Shown one piece after another: positions 1 to 8,711 of a DNA stretch of 64,000 nucleotides (position 1 is its first letter; each line of letters starts with the position of its first letter). The notes below the pieces were generated by a model. That model was not told the origin of the DNA. It saw only the letters and a program-made list of their open reading frames with translations, and made no database searches. Where the stretch lies: assembly GCF_016599855.1 (NCBI RefSeq), contig NZ_CP067041.1, forward strand, positions 4,216,001 through 4,280,000. The letters run 5' to 3'. Made by a program: the position numbers and the translations under genes. This DNA is from Bradyrhizobium diazoefficiens (GTDB taxonomy: Bacteria > Pseudomonadota > Alphaproteobacteria > Rhizobiales > Xanthobacteraceae).

Positions 1-130
1 TCCTACCAACGTCACGAACGCTCGCCGAGGTCGTTTGCCGTCGGTCGAGCAAATTGACCGTAAAAAACCAGCAACCGCCAGGAAGAAGCGCGCGACGGTA
101 GTTGGGCATTCGAGCAGTCTAGCATAAGAG

Positions 131-156
131 GCGGATTACGCCTTCGGCTAATCCGC
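131..156. repeat. Short palindromic repeat (hairpin)
   Basis: An 8-base arm (GCGGATTA) and its exact reverse complement (TAATCCGC) flank a 10-base loop, CGCCTTCGGC. It lies just beyond the 3' end of the slipin gene. Hairpins of this form are common between rhizobial genes and could act as a transcript 3' end, but no T-tract follows on the minus strand. The rest of bases 1-178 shows no gene. Confidence 0.6.
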
Positions 157-178
157 CCTACGACCCTGGCTTCTTCAA

Positions 179-937
179 TCACGTCGTGTCCCTCCGCGGC
201 ATCAAATGATCGAGCAGGCCCGTCGGCAGCGGAAACACGACGGTCGACGACCGCTCGCCCGCGATGTCGTGCAGAGCCGCGAAATAACGCAGCTGCATCG
301 CCTGCGGCTCCTGTGCCAGAATGCGGCCGGCCTCGACGAGCTTTTCGGCGGCCTGTTGCTCGCCCATGGCGTTGATGACCTTGGCGCGCCGCAACCGCTC
401 CGCCTCGGCCTGCTTCGCGATCGCGCGTATCATCGTTTCATTGATGTCGACGTCCTTGATCTCGATACCCGTGACCTTGATGCCCCAGACGTCGGTCTGC
501 TTGTCGAGGATCTCCTGGATATCGGCGTTCAGCTTGTCGCGTTCGGCCAGCATCTCGTCGAGATCGTGCTTTCCCAGCACCGAGCGCAGCGTGGTCTGGG
601 CGAGCTGGCTGGTCGCGGCCATGTAATCGCCAACCTTGATGATGGCGCGCTCGGGATCGACGATACGGAAGTAGAGGACGGCGTTGACCTTGACCGAGAC
701 GTTGTCGCGCGAGATCACGTCCTGCGGCGGCACCACCTGCACCATCACCCTGAGATCGACCTTGACGAGCTGCTGCACGATCGGAATGAGGATGACGAGG
801 CCCGGCCCCTTCACCCCGCTGAAGCGGCCGAGCGTGAAAATGACGCCGCGCTCGTATTCCCTGAGGATGCGAACGGCCTGGGTAAGAAACATGACGACGA
901 GCAGCGCAAGCACCGCATAGATCGAATATTCAATCAT
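179..937 (-). CDS. Slipin (stomatin/SPFH family membrane protein)
   Basis: This 252-residue protein has one N-terminal membrane segment (about residues 5-24) followed by an SPFH/band-7 domain and a helical, charged C-terminal region (EAERLRRAK near residue 180). Slipins oligomerise at the membrane and are the usual partners of NfeD-type proteases. Its start overlaps the stop of the upstream nfeD-like gene by 8 bases, so the two are almost certainly co-translated. The length matches bacterial slipins (about 250 residues). The exact physiological substrate is unknown. The family call is secure. Confidence 0.93.
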   Translation of the reverse strand: MIEYSIYAVLALLVVMFLTQAVRILREYERGVIFTLGRFSGVKGPGLVILIPIVQQLVKVDLRVMVQVVPPQDVISRDNVSVKVNAVLYFRIVDPERAIIKVGDYMAATSQLAQTTLRSVLGKHDLDEMLAERDKLNADIQEILDKQTDVWGIKVTGIEIKDVDINETMIRAIAKQAEAERLRRAKVINAMGEQQAAEKLVEAGRILAQEPQAMQLRYFAALHDIAGERSSTVVFPLPTGLLDHLMPRRDTT

Positions 938-2342
938 CAGAGTTGACCTCCTTCGCCGCCAGCCGGGCCGGACGCCGGACCACCAGCGTTAAATCGACGA
1001 TATTGGCGACCTCGACCGTCTCGCCCGGCCTGAAGCTGTCGGCGCCGCGCGCCCGCCAGCGTTCGCCATGCGTAAAGACGTGACCTTCGGTCGCGTTCCA
1101 GTCGAGGACCTCGGCGGACAGGCCACGCATGGCTTGCGCACCGACCCGGATCGGAGCCTTGCGGGCGCGCCGAAGCGCGCCGAGCACGACGAAAACGAAG
1201 CCGGTGAACATCGCGGCGACGACGGCGATGACCGACCATGATAGCCGATAGCCCGGCGCCTCGACCCGCACCAGCATGAGCGCTCCCAGCACGAAGGCGA
1301 CGACGCCGCCAAGACCGATCACCACGGTTGGATTGAACGCCTCGATGGCCAGCAACGCGATCCCGACCAGCATCAAGCCGAGGCCGGCATAGTTGATCGG
1401 CAGCATGTTAAGGGCATAGAGGCCGATCAACAGGCAGATCGTCCCGACCACTCCCGGGGCGATCGCACCGGGCGACACGAATTCGAAGATCAGGCCGTAG
1501 ATGCCGACCATCAGGAGAATGAAGGCAACGTTGGGATCGGTGATAACGGCCAGAAATCGGGCGATCCATCCGGGGTCGACGACTTCGACTACGGCGTTCT
1601 TCGTCGCAAGCCGCTGCGTCTTGCCGCCCGCCACCTCGACCACGCGACCATCGGTTTGCCTGAGCAATTCGGCCTGATCGCGCGCGACGAGATCGATGAC
1701 GTTTTCCTCCAACGCGCCGTTGGCCGAGAGCGTGGCGGCTTCACGGACCGCTTTTTCGGCCCAATCGGCGTTACGATTGCGCAACTCGGCAAGGCTTCGG
1801 ATGAAGGCGACGGCGTCGTTCGTCACCTTCGCCGTCATCGCGTCTTTCGGCTCAGCCTTCTTGTCCTTGCTCTCCTTGTCCGGCGTGCCGCTCGGCAGGG
1901 CCGGGAGTGGGCCGCCAATCTGCACCGGCGTCGCGGCACCGATGTTGGTACCGGGCGCCATCGCCGCGATATGGGTTGCATACAGAATGTAGGTCCCCGC
2001 GCTCGCCGCGTGAGCGCCCGAGGGCGCGACGTATCCCACGACAGGAACGGACGAACCAAGCACGTCCGCGATGATCTCGCGCATGCTCGAGTTGAGACCG
2101 CCGGGCGTGTTCATTTTCAGAATCACGACCTCGGCGTGCCGCGCGGCTGCCGTGGCCAAGGCCTCCTTCACGTAGCTCGCCGACGCCGGCCCGATGGCTC
2201 CGTCGATCGTGACGGTGAGTGCAAGACGGCCGTTCTCCTCCGCCGCACCGGGAAGGAGGCAGAGAGCAAGAGCGACGACGCCGGTCACCGCGATGAGGGC
2301 CGCCTTCATGATCCACACGGCAAGGGCTCCCTTGCCAGACAT
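930..2342 (-). CDS. NfeD-family membrane-bound ClpP-class serine protease
   Basis: This 470-residue protein has an N-terminal signal/anchor, a ClpP-like protease domain (about 40-240), four to five membrane helices (about 265-390) and a C-terminal NfeD OB-fold domain. The catalytic Ser is probably S114 in HAASAG and the general base K172 in TAKVTN, the Ser-Lys dyad known from archaeal PH1510. Long-form NfeD proteases cleave hydrophobic C-termini, including that of their slipin partner, and here the slipin gene follows with an 8-base overlap. The start is uncertain: residue 12 (Met, base 2309) also gives a good signal peptide, and neither start has a clear Shine-Dalgarno sequence. Confidence 0.92.
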   Translation of the reverse strand: MSGKGALAVWIMKAALIAVTGVVALALCLLPGAAEENGRLALTVTIDGAIGPASASYVKEALATAAARHAEVVILKMNTPGGLNSSMREIIADVLGSSVPVVGYVAPSGAHAASAGTYILYATHIAAMAPGTNIGAATPVQIGGPLPALPSGTPDKESKDKKAEPKDAMTAKVTNDAVAFIRSLAELRNRNADWAEKAVREAATLSANGALEENVIDLVARDQAELLRQTDGRVVEVAGGKTQRLATKNAVVEVVDPGWIARFLAVITDPNVAFILLMVGIYGLIFEFVSPGAIAPGVVGTICLLIGLYALNMLPINYAGLGLMLVGIALLAIEAFNPTVVIGLGGVVAFVLGALMLVRVEAPGYRLSWSVIAVVAAMFTGFVFVVLGALRRARKAPIRVGAQAMRGLSAEVLDWNATEGHVFTHGERWRARGADSFRPGETVEVANIVDLTLVVRRPARLAAKEVNSDD

Positions 2343-2780
2343 ATGGTGGTGGGTTCGCGAACCTCAATGCAGCGTGGGTGCCGCCGCTACGATGGTGCGA
2401 TGCAATGGATGGGATCGAACTGCATCGGCCGTGCGCTACAAGCTAGGCGAATAAGCTGGATCAGGCAGAAGCCAGACTGCCGCTCGAGCGCGTCAACAAC
2501 ACCGTCGCAACTTAGAGATGTATCTCGGGCCTCGGCGCCGTCGATTTTCGTTCTGCGTCTGACTCCATTTCGTTCTCAAAGAACGAATCGGAATCGCGAA
2601 AATCGGTGCGCACCAATTGTTGCTGATTGGTTTATCCTGCCCAAGATATCGCGGAGGATGGTAGAGAGCGAGTTGTCGGCCGTAGCTCGAAGAGCGAAGG
2701 CGGATGCGAAGCCCGTCATGCAGTTGCCGAGCCCCATCATTGCTGCGGCGAGAGTGCGCCTGGACGATCTCTCGCCCGCG
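2343..2780. other. Intergenic stretch, 438 bases, no gene seen
   Basis: This stretch lies between the amidase gene stop and the nfeD-like start, both on the minus strand. It is less GC-rich than its surroundings around 2530-2650. No open frame here has convincing coding character, and no RNA gene or clear promoter can be named. It presumably holds the nfeD-slipin promoter. Confidence 0.5.
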
Positions 2781-3554
2781 CTACGCCGCCGCCCTCTGCT
2801 TCGCGACCATCGCCTCGCCGAAGGCCTCGAACAGCTTGCGATTGATCGGGTTGCGCTGCGGGTCGTATTCGGCGTGCCATTGTACCCCGAGCGCGAAGGT
2901 CGACGCCTCCGCTATGCGGATCGCCTCGATGGTGCCGTCTTCCGCGACGCCTTCGATCAGCACGCGCTTGCCGGGCTCGAGGATGCCCTGCCCGTGCAGC
3001 GAATTGACCCGGATCTTGTCGCAGCCGAGGAGCGTTGCGAACGCGCCGCCCGGCGTCAGGTCGACGTCGTGACGGTCGGCGAACACGACGGTCGGATCTG
3101 GATGAATCTCGCCATTGTCGAGCCGGGGCATGCGGTGGTTCATGCGGCCGGGGATCTCGCGGATCTCGGGGTGCAGCGAGCCGCCAAAAGCGACGTTCAT
3201 TTCCTGCAAGCCACGGCAGATGCCGAACAGCGGAATGCCGCGGGAGACGCAGGCGACCGAGAGCGCCAGCGCGACCTCATCGCGGTGGATGTCGTAGGGC
3301 TCGTGCTTTTCGCAGGGGTCGACGTTGAAGCGGGTCGGGTGCACGTTGGCACGGGCCCCGGTGAGCACGACGCCATCGACGGTATCGAGCAGTGCGGCGA
3401 TATCGGTGATGTCGGGCGAGCCCGCGAACATCACCGGCAAGCCGCCGGAGACCTCGGCCACGGCGCGCAAATTGCGTTCGCCGACCATCTGGACCTGAAA
3501 TCGATTCTCGACGCGATGGGCGTTCCCGATCACGCCGACGACCGGCTTTCTCAT
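2781..3554 (-). CDS. Class I glutamine amidotransferase-like hydrolase (gamma-glutamyl-GABA hydrolase type)
   Basis: This 257-residue protein carries the peptidase C26 signature. The nucleophile is C113 in FGICRG, and the His-Glu pair is H227/E229 in VQWHAEY. The family includes PuuD, which releases GABA from gamma-glutamyl-GABA in putrescine breakdown, but no other puu gene is nearby, so the substrate is open. The length is normal for PuuD (about 254). It stands alone on the minus strand, facing away from the AI-2E permease gene. Confidence 0.88.
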   Translation of the reverse strand: MRKPVVGVIGNAHRVENRFQVQMVGERNLRAVAEVSGGLPVMFAGSPDITDIAALLDTVDGVVLTGARANVHPTRFNVDPCEKHEPYDIHRDEVALALSVACVSRGIPLFGICRGLQEMNVAFGGSLHPEIREIPGRMNHRMPRLDNGEIHPDPTVVFADRHDVDLTPGGAFATLLGCDKIRVNSLHGQGILEPGKRVLIEGVAEDGTIEAIRIAEASTFALGVQWHAEYDPQRNPINRKLFEAFGEAMVAKQRAAA

Positions 3555-3799
3555 CTCCCGTTCCGACCTCGCGCGTTAAGAAGATTCTTCAAACATGCCC
3601 CCCGGATGGAACAAATTCAACAGAAGGGAATGCGGGACGGCAATGCTATTTTCGCGCAAATACGTCCCCAAGGGCCCCACGCATCCGCAGCCTTCACCCC
3701 TGGCGGCCGCGAGCGCTTCGATCCGGCGCACGGCCCGGGCTTGATCCACAGTCAGATTTCACGAAAGAGTGCTTCCTGCCGGCGCCGAAAGGACATGAT

Positions 3800-4936
3800 G
3801 TGAGCGTCTCCCGAGATGAACAGCCCAAATCCCGCTCCGATCTCGCCTGGGGGATTACGACCGGCGGCATCGGCGTCGTGCTGTTCACCGCGGCTCTGGT
3901 CTTCACTTGGTATTTTGCCGCCACCCTGCTGCTGATCTTCGCCGGCATGCTGCTCGGCGTCGGACTCAACGCGCTGACCAACGGGCTGGGCCGCCATGTC
4001 CGGCTGCCGCATGCGGTGCGGCTCGCGATCGTCTGCCTCGCGCTTGCCGCCATGCTGTCTGGCGTTGCCTATCTCGGCGGAGCGACCATCGCTGAGCAGG
4101 CTTCGCTGCTCAGCAACACCATCAAGTCGCAGATCGGCAATGTGAAGTCCTTCCTGGACAACCACGGCGTCGACACCAGCTTCTTCGATTTCGGCAACGG
4201 TGCATCTGACGCCGAGGCAAATACGCCGTCGGAGACGCCTTCGCCGGCAACGCCCCCGCGCGGTCCCCTGCCCGGCGCCGGCGCGCTGGCCTCCAGCGGT
4301 GGAGCGATCGTGAGCCAGACCTTCAAGCTGCTGCTCGGCACCATCCACGGTGTCGGAAACATCTTCATCGTGCTGTTTCTGGGGCTGTCCTTCGCCGCGC
4401 AGCCCGGCGTCTATCACGACGGGCTGCTGTTTCTCGCACCGGCGAAACATCGCACCCGCGCGACCCTCATCATCGACCGTATCGGCGAGACGCTGGAGCG
4501 TTGGCTGATCGCGCAGATCATCGTCATGCTTGCGGTCGGGGCGGTAACCTGGATCGGGCTTGCCGTCATTGGCATCCCCGGCTCGTTCATCCTGGGAATC
4601 CAGGCCGGCCTGCTGGCCTTCATCCCGACCGTCGGCGCCATCATCGCCGGCGTCGTCGTGGTGCTGGCGAGCCTCGCCTCGGGCTGGATCCCGGCGCTAT
4701 CCGCGCTGATCTTGTTCCTCGGCGTGCACGCGATGGAGAGCTACGTGCTGACGCCCATTCTCCAGCGCCAGGCGCTGGACATCCCGCCGGCCACGCTGTT
4801 CGCGTTCCAGATCCTGCTCGGTGTCGTTTTCGGAATCTGGGGCCTAGCGCTGGCGCTGCCACTCGTCGCCATCGCCAAGGTCATGATCGACCATTTCAAG
4901 ACGTACGAGGCGCCGCCCCTCGCGGAGGCGGCCTGA
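3800..4936 (+). CDS. AI-2E family transporter (PerM-like permease)
   Basis: This 378-residue multi-helix membrane protein belongs to the AI-2E/PerM family (PF01594). A hydrophobic N-terminal helix bundle is followed by a Pro/Thr-rich loop (about 135-160) and a C-terminal helix cluster with the typical PTVGAIIAG and LALPLVAI stretches. The family includes AI-2 exporters and Na+/H+ antiporters, so the substrate cannot be stated. The start is GTG at 3800, with AAGGA 8 bases before it. It converges on the small monooxygenase gene, 6 bases away. Confidence 0.88.
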   Translation: MSVSRDEQPKSRSDLAWGITTGGIGVVLFTAALVFTWYFAATLLLIFAGMLLGVGLNALTNGLGRHVRLPHAVRLAIVCLALAAMLSGVAYLGGATIAEQASLLSNTIKSQIGNVKSFLDNHGVDTSFFDFGNGASDAEANTPSETPSPATPPRGPLPGAGALASSGGAIVSQTFKLLLGTIHGVGNIFIVLFLGLSFAAQPGVYHDGLLFLAPAKHRTRATLIIDRIGETLERWLIAQIIVMLAVGAVTWIGLAVIGIPGSFILGIQAGLLAFIPTVGAIIAGVVVVLASLASGWIPALSALILFLGVHAMESYVLTPILQRQALDIPPATLFAFQILLGVVFGIWGLALALPLVAIAKVMIDHFKTYEAPPLAEAA

Positions 4937-4942
4937 CCCTGG

Positions 4943-5239
4943 TCAGGTCGTCAGCACGGTCTCCGTGTGCTCGACCTCCGGGGGCGAGGCAAAATACTGG
5001 CCGACGAGGCCGCGCCATTCCGTAAAATTCTCGGAGCCGCGGAAATCGACGGTATGGTTCTCCAGCGTCGCCCACTTCACCATGAGCCGGTAGCGCTGCG
5101 GCTTCTCGATCGACTTGTGCAGTTCGAAACCGTGAAAGCCCTTGGAGCGGCCGAAAGCGGCCTTGGCCTTGGCGACGGCGGCCTCAAAGTCCTTTTCGCT
5201 GCCCGGCTTGACGTCGATTTGCGCGATCTCGGTGATCAT
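4943..5239 (-). CDS. Antibiotic biosynthesis monooxygenase (ABM) domain protein
   Basis: This 98-residue single-domain protein of the ABM/dimeric ferredoxin-like fold begins MITEIAQIDVKPG. It contains the usual core with a central FHGFELHK strand and a downstream RYRLMVKW strand. Proteins of this size act as dimeric cofactor-free oxygenases or heme-binding proteins, or have unknown roles. Nothing nearby points to a substrate. The small hypothetical gene 99 bases upstream on the same strand is separated from it by a terminator-like hairpin, so this gene is probably transcribed separately. Confidence 0.85.
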   Translation of the reverse strand: MITEIAQIDVKPGSEKDFEAAVAKAKAAFGRSKGFHGFELHKSIEKPQRYRLMVKWATLENHTVDFRGSENFTEWRGLVGQYFASPPEVEHTETVLTT

Positions 5240-5289
5240 CGGTTTCCACCCTGTTGTTTGGTGGCCGTATCTACCGCAGCCGGGAGCAA

Positions 5290-5313
5290 AGAAAAAGGCG
5301 CCGAATCGGCGCC
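5290..5313 (-). terminator. Intrinsic terminator
   Basis: On the minus strand a 7-bp stem (GGCGCCG/CGGCGCC) with a 3-base loop is followed by five T. It lies just after the small gene ending at 5339 and before the ABM gene, which supports the small gene being a real transcription unit. Confidence 0.7.
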
Positions 5314-5338
5314 CTGCCCGGCCGAAAATGCGGCGCTC

Positions 5339-5575
5339 TCAGGCGAGCAGCAGCACAGTGCCTGCAACGACGAGCGCGCAGCCGAGAAACAGCGCGATCG
5401 GCCAATAGCTGCGGCCCTGCGCATAGCGCCCCTGGGCGCGGCGCTCGGCGATCAGCGCCGTCTCGTATTCGTCCGCGGTCGAGAACAGACAGGCGAAACC
5501 GCCGCGTGCAGAGGCGGCAGCGGCTTCGAGCGACATCAGGGCAGCCTGCGGGTTCTGTCGACGGATCGATTCCAT
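5339..5575 (-). CDS. Hypothetical small membrane protein
   Basis: This 78-residue protein has a soluble N-terminal half and one strong C-terminal membrane helix (WPIALFLGCALVVAGTVLLL), giving a tail-anchored layout. No Shine-Dalgarno sequence is obvious before the ATG. Support comes from the clean hydrophobic tail and a good intrinsic terminator directly downstream. I do not recognise a family. It lies between the diguanylate cyclase gene and the ABM gene on the same strand, with no contextual hint of function. Confidence 0.6.
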   Translation of the reverse strand: MESIRRQNPQAALMSLEAAAASARGGFACLFSTADEYETALIAERRAQGRYAQGRSYWPIALFLGCALVVAGTVLLLA

Positions 5576-5631
5576 GACTGCAATGGTAGGAACCGAGTGG
5601 TAAACAGAGGATTACCGCGAGGCCCTTCGTC

Positions 5632-6861
5632 TCAGGCCGTCGCCGGCTGCGTCTTGGATTGCCCCTTGGGCACACCGATCCGCGCGGCGCTCTGGCGGCG
5701 CCAGTTCTCCAGCGACAACGGCAGCTCCTCCGCGGCCTCGACGCGGTTACGGCCGCCGCGCTTGGCCTGGTAGAGCGCGGTGTCGGCCGAGGCCAGCAGA
5801 ACCTCGAGCTCGGTGCCGGCGGGGCCGCCGGCCACACCGATGCTGACAGTGGTGTCAACAGGACCTTCGTCGACCACGACGCCGGAGGTCTCGAACGCCT
5901 CGCGCACGCGCTCGGCAACCAGCACACCTTCCTCCAGCGCGCAGGGCAGCAGCGCAGCGAACTCCTCGCCGCCGATGCGGCCCGACAGGTCCGAGATGCG
6001 CAGATTGTTGACGACCACGGTCGAGAACAGTTTCAGCATCTCGTCGCCGGCGGGATGGCCGAAGCGATCGTTAATCGACTTGAAATGGTCGATGTCGAAG
6101 ATCATCACCGTGACCGGGCGGCCGCCCTTGGCCTCGCGATCGATCATGCGCGCACAGGCTTCCGAGAAGCCGCGGCGGTTGAGCATGCCGGTCAGCGGAT
6201 CGGTCGACGCCGCGGTGCGGTGCGCGGTGACGGTGCGCTCGGACACCAGCATGAAGATCACAAACACCGTGCCGACGGCGTAGAGCACGAGCTCGACGGC
6301 GAACACCGTGACCCAGACACTGCCGGAGAAGCCGGCATCGTTCGGGCGCAGGAAGCTGCCGAGCAGGATCGGCAGCATCAGCACGCAGCCGTGCATCACC
6401 GGCACCACGAAGGCCGGCCAGCGCCGTTGCAGGCTCTTGCGCCGTTCGACCCAGAGCTCGCTTGCTGTCAGCGCCGCGTAGATCGAGACGATGCCGGCGC
6501 CGATGATCATGCGCATCATCGAGGCGGCCGGGTCGAGCAGCGTCACCGTCGCGGCCCAGGCGAACGCGCCGAGCACGAGACCCGGCCAGTTCGGCTTCCG
6601 GCCGTGGAACACGCGCGCCGCATTCCACACCATGCCGCAGGCGACGAAGCCGACCGCGTTCAAGGCGACATAGAGGTGCGACCCGAGCTTGTCGCCCGTT
6701 GCCGTCCACAGCGCGACGGAGGCCGCGCCGAGCAGATAGGCGGTGCCCCACCATTTCAACGCGGGGCTGTTCTCCTGCCTGCCGAAAAACACCATCATGG
6801 CGCCGAGCAATGCGGCGATCATCGTGGCGACCAAATAGAGCGTGATGCTATCGAGCGACAT
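5632..6861 (-). CDS. Membrane diguanylate cyclase (GGDEF domain)
   Basis: This 409-residue protein has about six to seven N-terminal membrane helices (residues 5-205) and a C-terminal GGDEF domain (about 215-375). The active-site motif is GGEEF (297-301), with FDIDHFKSIND (about 255-265) upstream. An inhibitory I-site, RISD (288-291), sits exactly five residues before GGEEF, so product inhibition by c-di-GMP is expected. It makes c-di-GMP from two GTP at the inner membrane. The membrane part resembles uncharacterised sensor regions and its ligand is unknown. The exopolysaccharide locus 7 kb away is a plausible but unproven target. Confidence 0.93.
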   Translation of the reverse strand: MSLDSITLYLVATMIAALLGAMMVFFGRQENSPALKWWGTAYLLGAASVALWTATGDKLGSHLYVALNAVGFVACGMVWNAARVFHGRKPNWPGLVLGAFAWAATVTLLDPAASMMRMIIGAGIVSIYAALTASELWVERRKSLQRRWPAFVVPVMHGCVLMLPILLGSFLRPNDAGFSGSVWVTVFAVELVLYAVGTVFVIFMLVSERTVTAHRTAASTDPLTGMLNRRGFSEACARMIDREAKGGRPVTVMIFDIDHFKSINDRFGHPAGDEMLKLFSTVVVNNLRISDLSGRIGGEEFAALLPCALEEGVLVAERVREAFETSGVVVDEGPVDTTVSIGVAGGPAGTELEVLLASADTALYQAKRGGRNRVEAAEELPLSLENWRRQSAARIGVPKGQSKTQPATA

Positions 6862-7019
6862 CGTGTCGGCCCCCTCTTGAACATAGCAGTTGCGCGATCG
6901 GCCCAGCCGACTTGCGCGCCCTTCCAGATGCGACGCTATGTCCCGCGGGTTCCATTCAGGTTTTCACGCGTGCCCAAGTTTTCGGGAAACACGTCATCAA
7001 TTTGCGTACAAACGAGCAA

Positions 7020-7050
7020 CAAAAAAGGCGCTGAAATCAGCGCCTTTTTG
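7020..7050 (-). terminator. Intrinsic terminator of rplM-rpsI (bidirectional shape)
   Basis: An 8-bp stem (GGCGCTGA/TCAGCGCC, 7027-7044) is followed by six T on the minus strand, 44 bases after the rpsI stop. It also has five T on the plus strand, so it could work in either direction. Confidence 0.85.
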
Positions 7051-7093
7051 CCTCTCATTGAAGCCGCTTTCGCGGCGAATGCGACCGAAGCGA

Positions 7094-7573
7094 TTAACGC
7101 TTCGAGAACTGGAAGGACCGGCGGGCCTTGGCCTTGCCGTACTTCTTGCGCTCGACCACGCGGGAGTCGCGGGTGAGGAAGCCGCCCTTCTTGAGCACGC
7201 TGCGCAGCTCGGGCTCGAAATAGGTGAGCGCCTTGGAGATGCCATGGCGCACTGCACCGGCCTGACCGGACAGACCGCCGCCTGCGACGGTGCAGATCAC
7301 GTCGTACTGGCCGGAACGCGCGGCCACGGAGAACGGCTGCTCGATCATCATGCGCAGCACGGGACGGGCGAAATAGACCTCGACCTCGCGCGCATTGACG
7401 GTGACCTTGCCGGCGCCGGGCTTGATCCAGACGCGGGCGACCGCGTCCTTGCGCTTGCCGGTGGCGTAGGCGCGGTTGAACTTGTCGACCTTCTTCTCGT
7501 GCTTGGGCGCATCGGGCGCCGCCGCGGTCTTGAGCTGCGAGAGTTGGTCGAGCGACTGAATGGATTCGGCCAT
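7094..7573 (-). CDS. rpsI: 30S ribosomal protein S9
   Basis: This 159-residue S9 has the alphaproteobacterial N-terminal extension (about 30 residues) before the conserved [14 protein letters not shown] core. It ends in the basic tail [10 protein letters not shown], whose last residues reach the decoding centre and contact P-site tRNA. It follows rplM by 2 bases on the same strand, the near-universal L13-S9 order. A strong intrinsic terminator follows the gene. Confidence 0.98.
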   Translation of the reverse strand: MAESIQSLDQLSQLKTAAAPDAPKHEKKVDKFNRAYATGKRKDAVARVWIKPGAGKVTVNAREVEVYFARPVLRMMIEQPFSVAARSGQYDVICTVAGGGLSGQAGAVRHGISKALTYFEPELRSVLKKGGFLTRDSRVVERKKYGKAKARRSFQFSKR

Positions 7574-7575
7574 GA

Positions 7576-8040
7576 TTATGCGGCCCTCGTGTTCTTGCGG
7601 TTCAACTTGGCGATGTCGATCTTCTCGGGCGTCTGGGCCTCGTGCGGATGATCGGCACCACCGTAAACACGGAGATTGCCCATCTGGACGCGGCCGAGCG
7701 GACCACGCGGGATCATGCGCTCGACAGCCTTCTCGAGCACGCGCTCGGGATGCTTGCCTTCAAGGATTTGGCGCGCAGTGCGCTCCTTGACGTGGCCGAC
7801 ATAGCCGGTGTGCTTGTAGTAGGTCTTCTGCTCGCGCTTGCGACCGGTGAGGACCGCATGCTGGGCGTTGATGATGATGACGTTGTCGCCGCAATCGACG
7901 TGCGGGGTGTAGGTCGGGAGGTGCTTGCCGCGCAGACGCATGGCGACGATGGTGGCGAGACGGCCGACGACCAGACCCTTGGCGTCGATCAGCACCCACT
8001 TCTTCGTCACCTCGGCCGGCTTTGCCGAAAAGGTTTTCAT
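7576..8040 (-). CDS. rplM: 50S ribosomal protein L13
   Basis: This 154-residue L13 starts at [15 protein letters not shown]. An upstream in-frame Met would add 13 residues not found in the family, so base 8040 is chosen. The conserved [15 protein letters not shown] and [17 protein letters not shown] segments are present. L13 is an early 50S assembly protein and, in E. coli, binds its own mRNA as a repressor; no such leader structure could be identified here. It is the first gene of the rplM-rpsI operon. Confidence 0.98.
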   Translation of the reverse strand: MKTFSAKPAEVTKKWVLIDAKGLVVGRLATIVAMRLRGKHLPTYTPHVDCGDNVIIINAQHAVLTGRKREQKTYYKHTGYVGHVKERTARQILEGKHPERVLEKAVERMIPRGPLGRVQMGNLRVYGGADHPHEAQTPEKIDIAKLNRKNTRAA

Positions 8041-8198
8041 ATCGGAGTTTCCGTGGACGGGAGACATCGGCGCGAACACCGCGCCGGACTGCGCCGTTTT
8101 CTAGAGAAGTGACGTGCAGCGGTCAATGCCCGAGAGTCGAAATTAAACCAATCAAATCAATAGCTTGAAAATATGGTGTTATACTACCCGCAAAAAGA

Positions 8199-8627
8199 TC
8201 AAACATTTGGAATGGAATAGGTAGATGTGACATGGGCGATCGGATCGGGCGAGGTGCCCGACAGCAGGTTCACTTCCCCGACCGCAAGGCGCTTACCAAG
8301 CTTGAGCAGCCGGGCCTCCGCCAGCACGTCCTGCCCCGGCTGGCCCTTGCGCAGGAAATTGATATTGAGATTGGTGGTCACCGCGAGCCCGATCGGCCCG
8401 ATCGCCGACAGCAGCACCACGTACATGGCGAAATCGGCGAGCGCCATCAGCGTAGGACCGGACACAGTTCCGCCCGGCCGCAGCATTCGCTCGTTGAAGC
8501 GCTGGCGCAGAAGGCAAGTCTGGCCGTCCGCGCTCTCGATCGCGATGTCGTCGCCGCCGAAGGCCTGGGGGAACTCGTCGCGGAGAAACTGCTCGACCTC
8601 CGCCACGCTCATTTTCGCTAGTGCCAT
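8199..8627 (-). CDS. PaaI-family acyl-CoA thioesterase (hotdog fold)
   Basis: This 142-residue hotdog-fold protein has the PaaI signature GGTVSGPTLMALADFAMY, whose Asp is the usual catalytic residue. It probably hydrolyses acyl- or aryl-CoA thioesters in the cytosol. It is divergent from the crotonase-like gene with only 84 bases between their start codons, suggesting a shared acyl-CoA theme, but the real substrate is unknown. Confidence 0.87.
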   Translation of the reverse strand: MALAKMSVAEVEQFLRDEFPQAFGGDDIAIESADGQTCLLRQRFNERMLRPGGTVSGPTLMALADFAMYVVLLSAIGPIGLAVTTNLNINFLRKGQPGQDVLAEARLLKLGKRLAVGEVNLLSGTSPDPIAHVTSTYSIPNV

Positions 8628-8711
8628 GCCGTCCCTCGCCCTCGCTTCACGTTGCCAGTTACATTAAGTTATCTGCGTCATCCAACTGCAATATCCCAAG
8701 CGGAATCTTCA

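Noticed and set aside
1656..3803. A 715-codon plus-strand open frame.
   Set aside because: It is antisense to the NfeD and amidase genes, has biased Arg/His/Asp-rich text with no domain, and spans the intergenic gap. Long antisense frames are common in high-GC DNA.
8041..8198. Possible autoregulatory RNA leader of rplM.
   Set aside because: I could not fold a conserved L13 leader by eye; only AT-rich sequence is seen.
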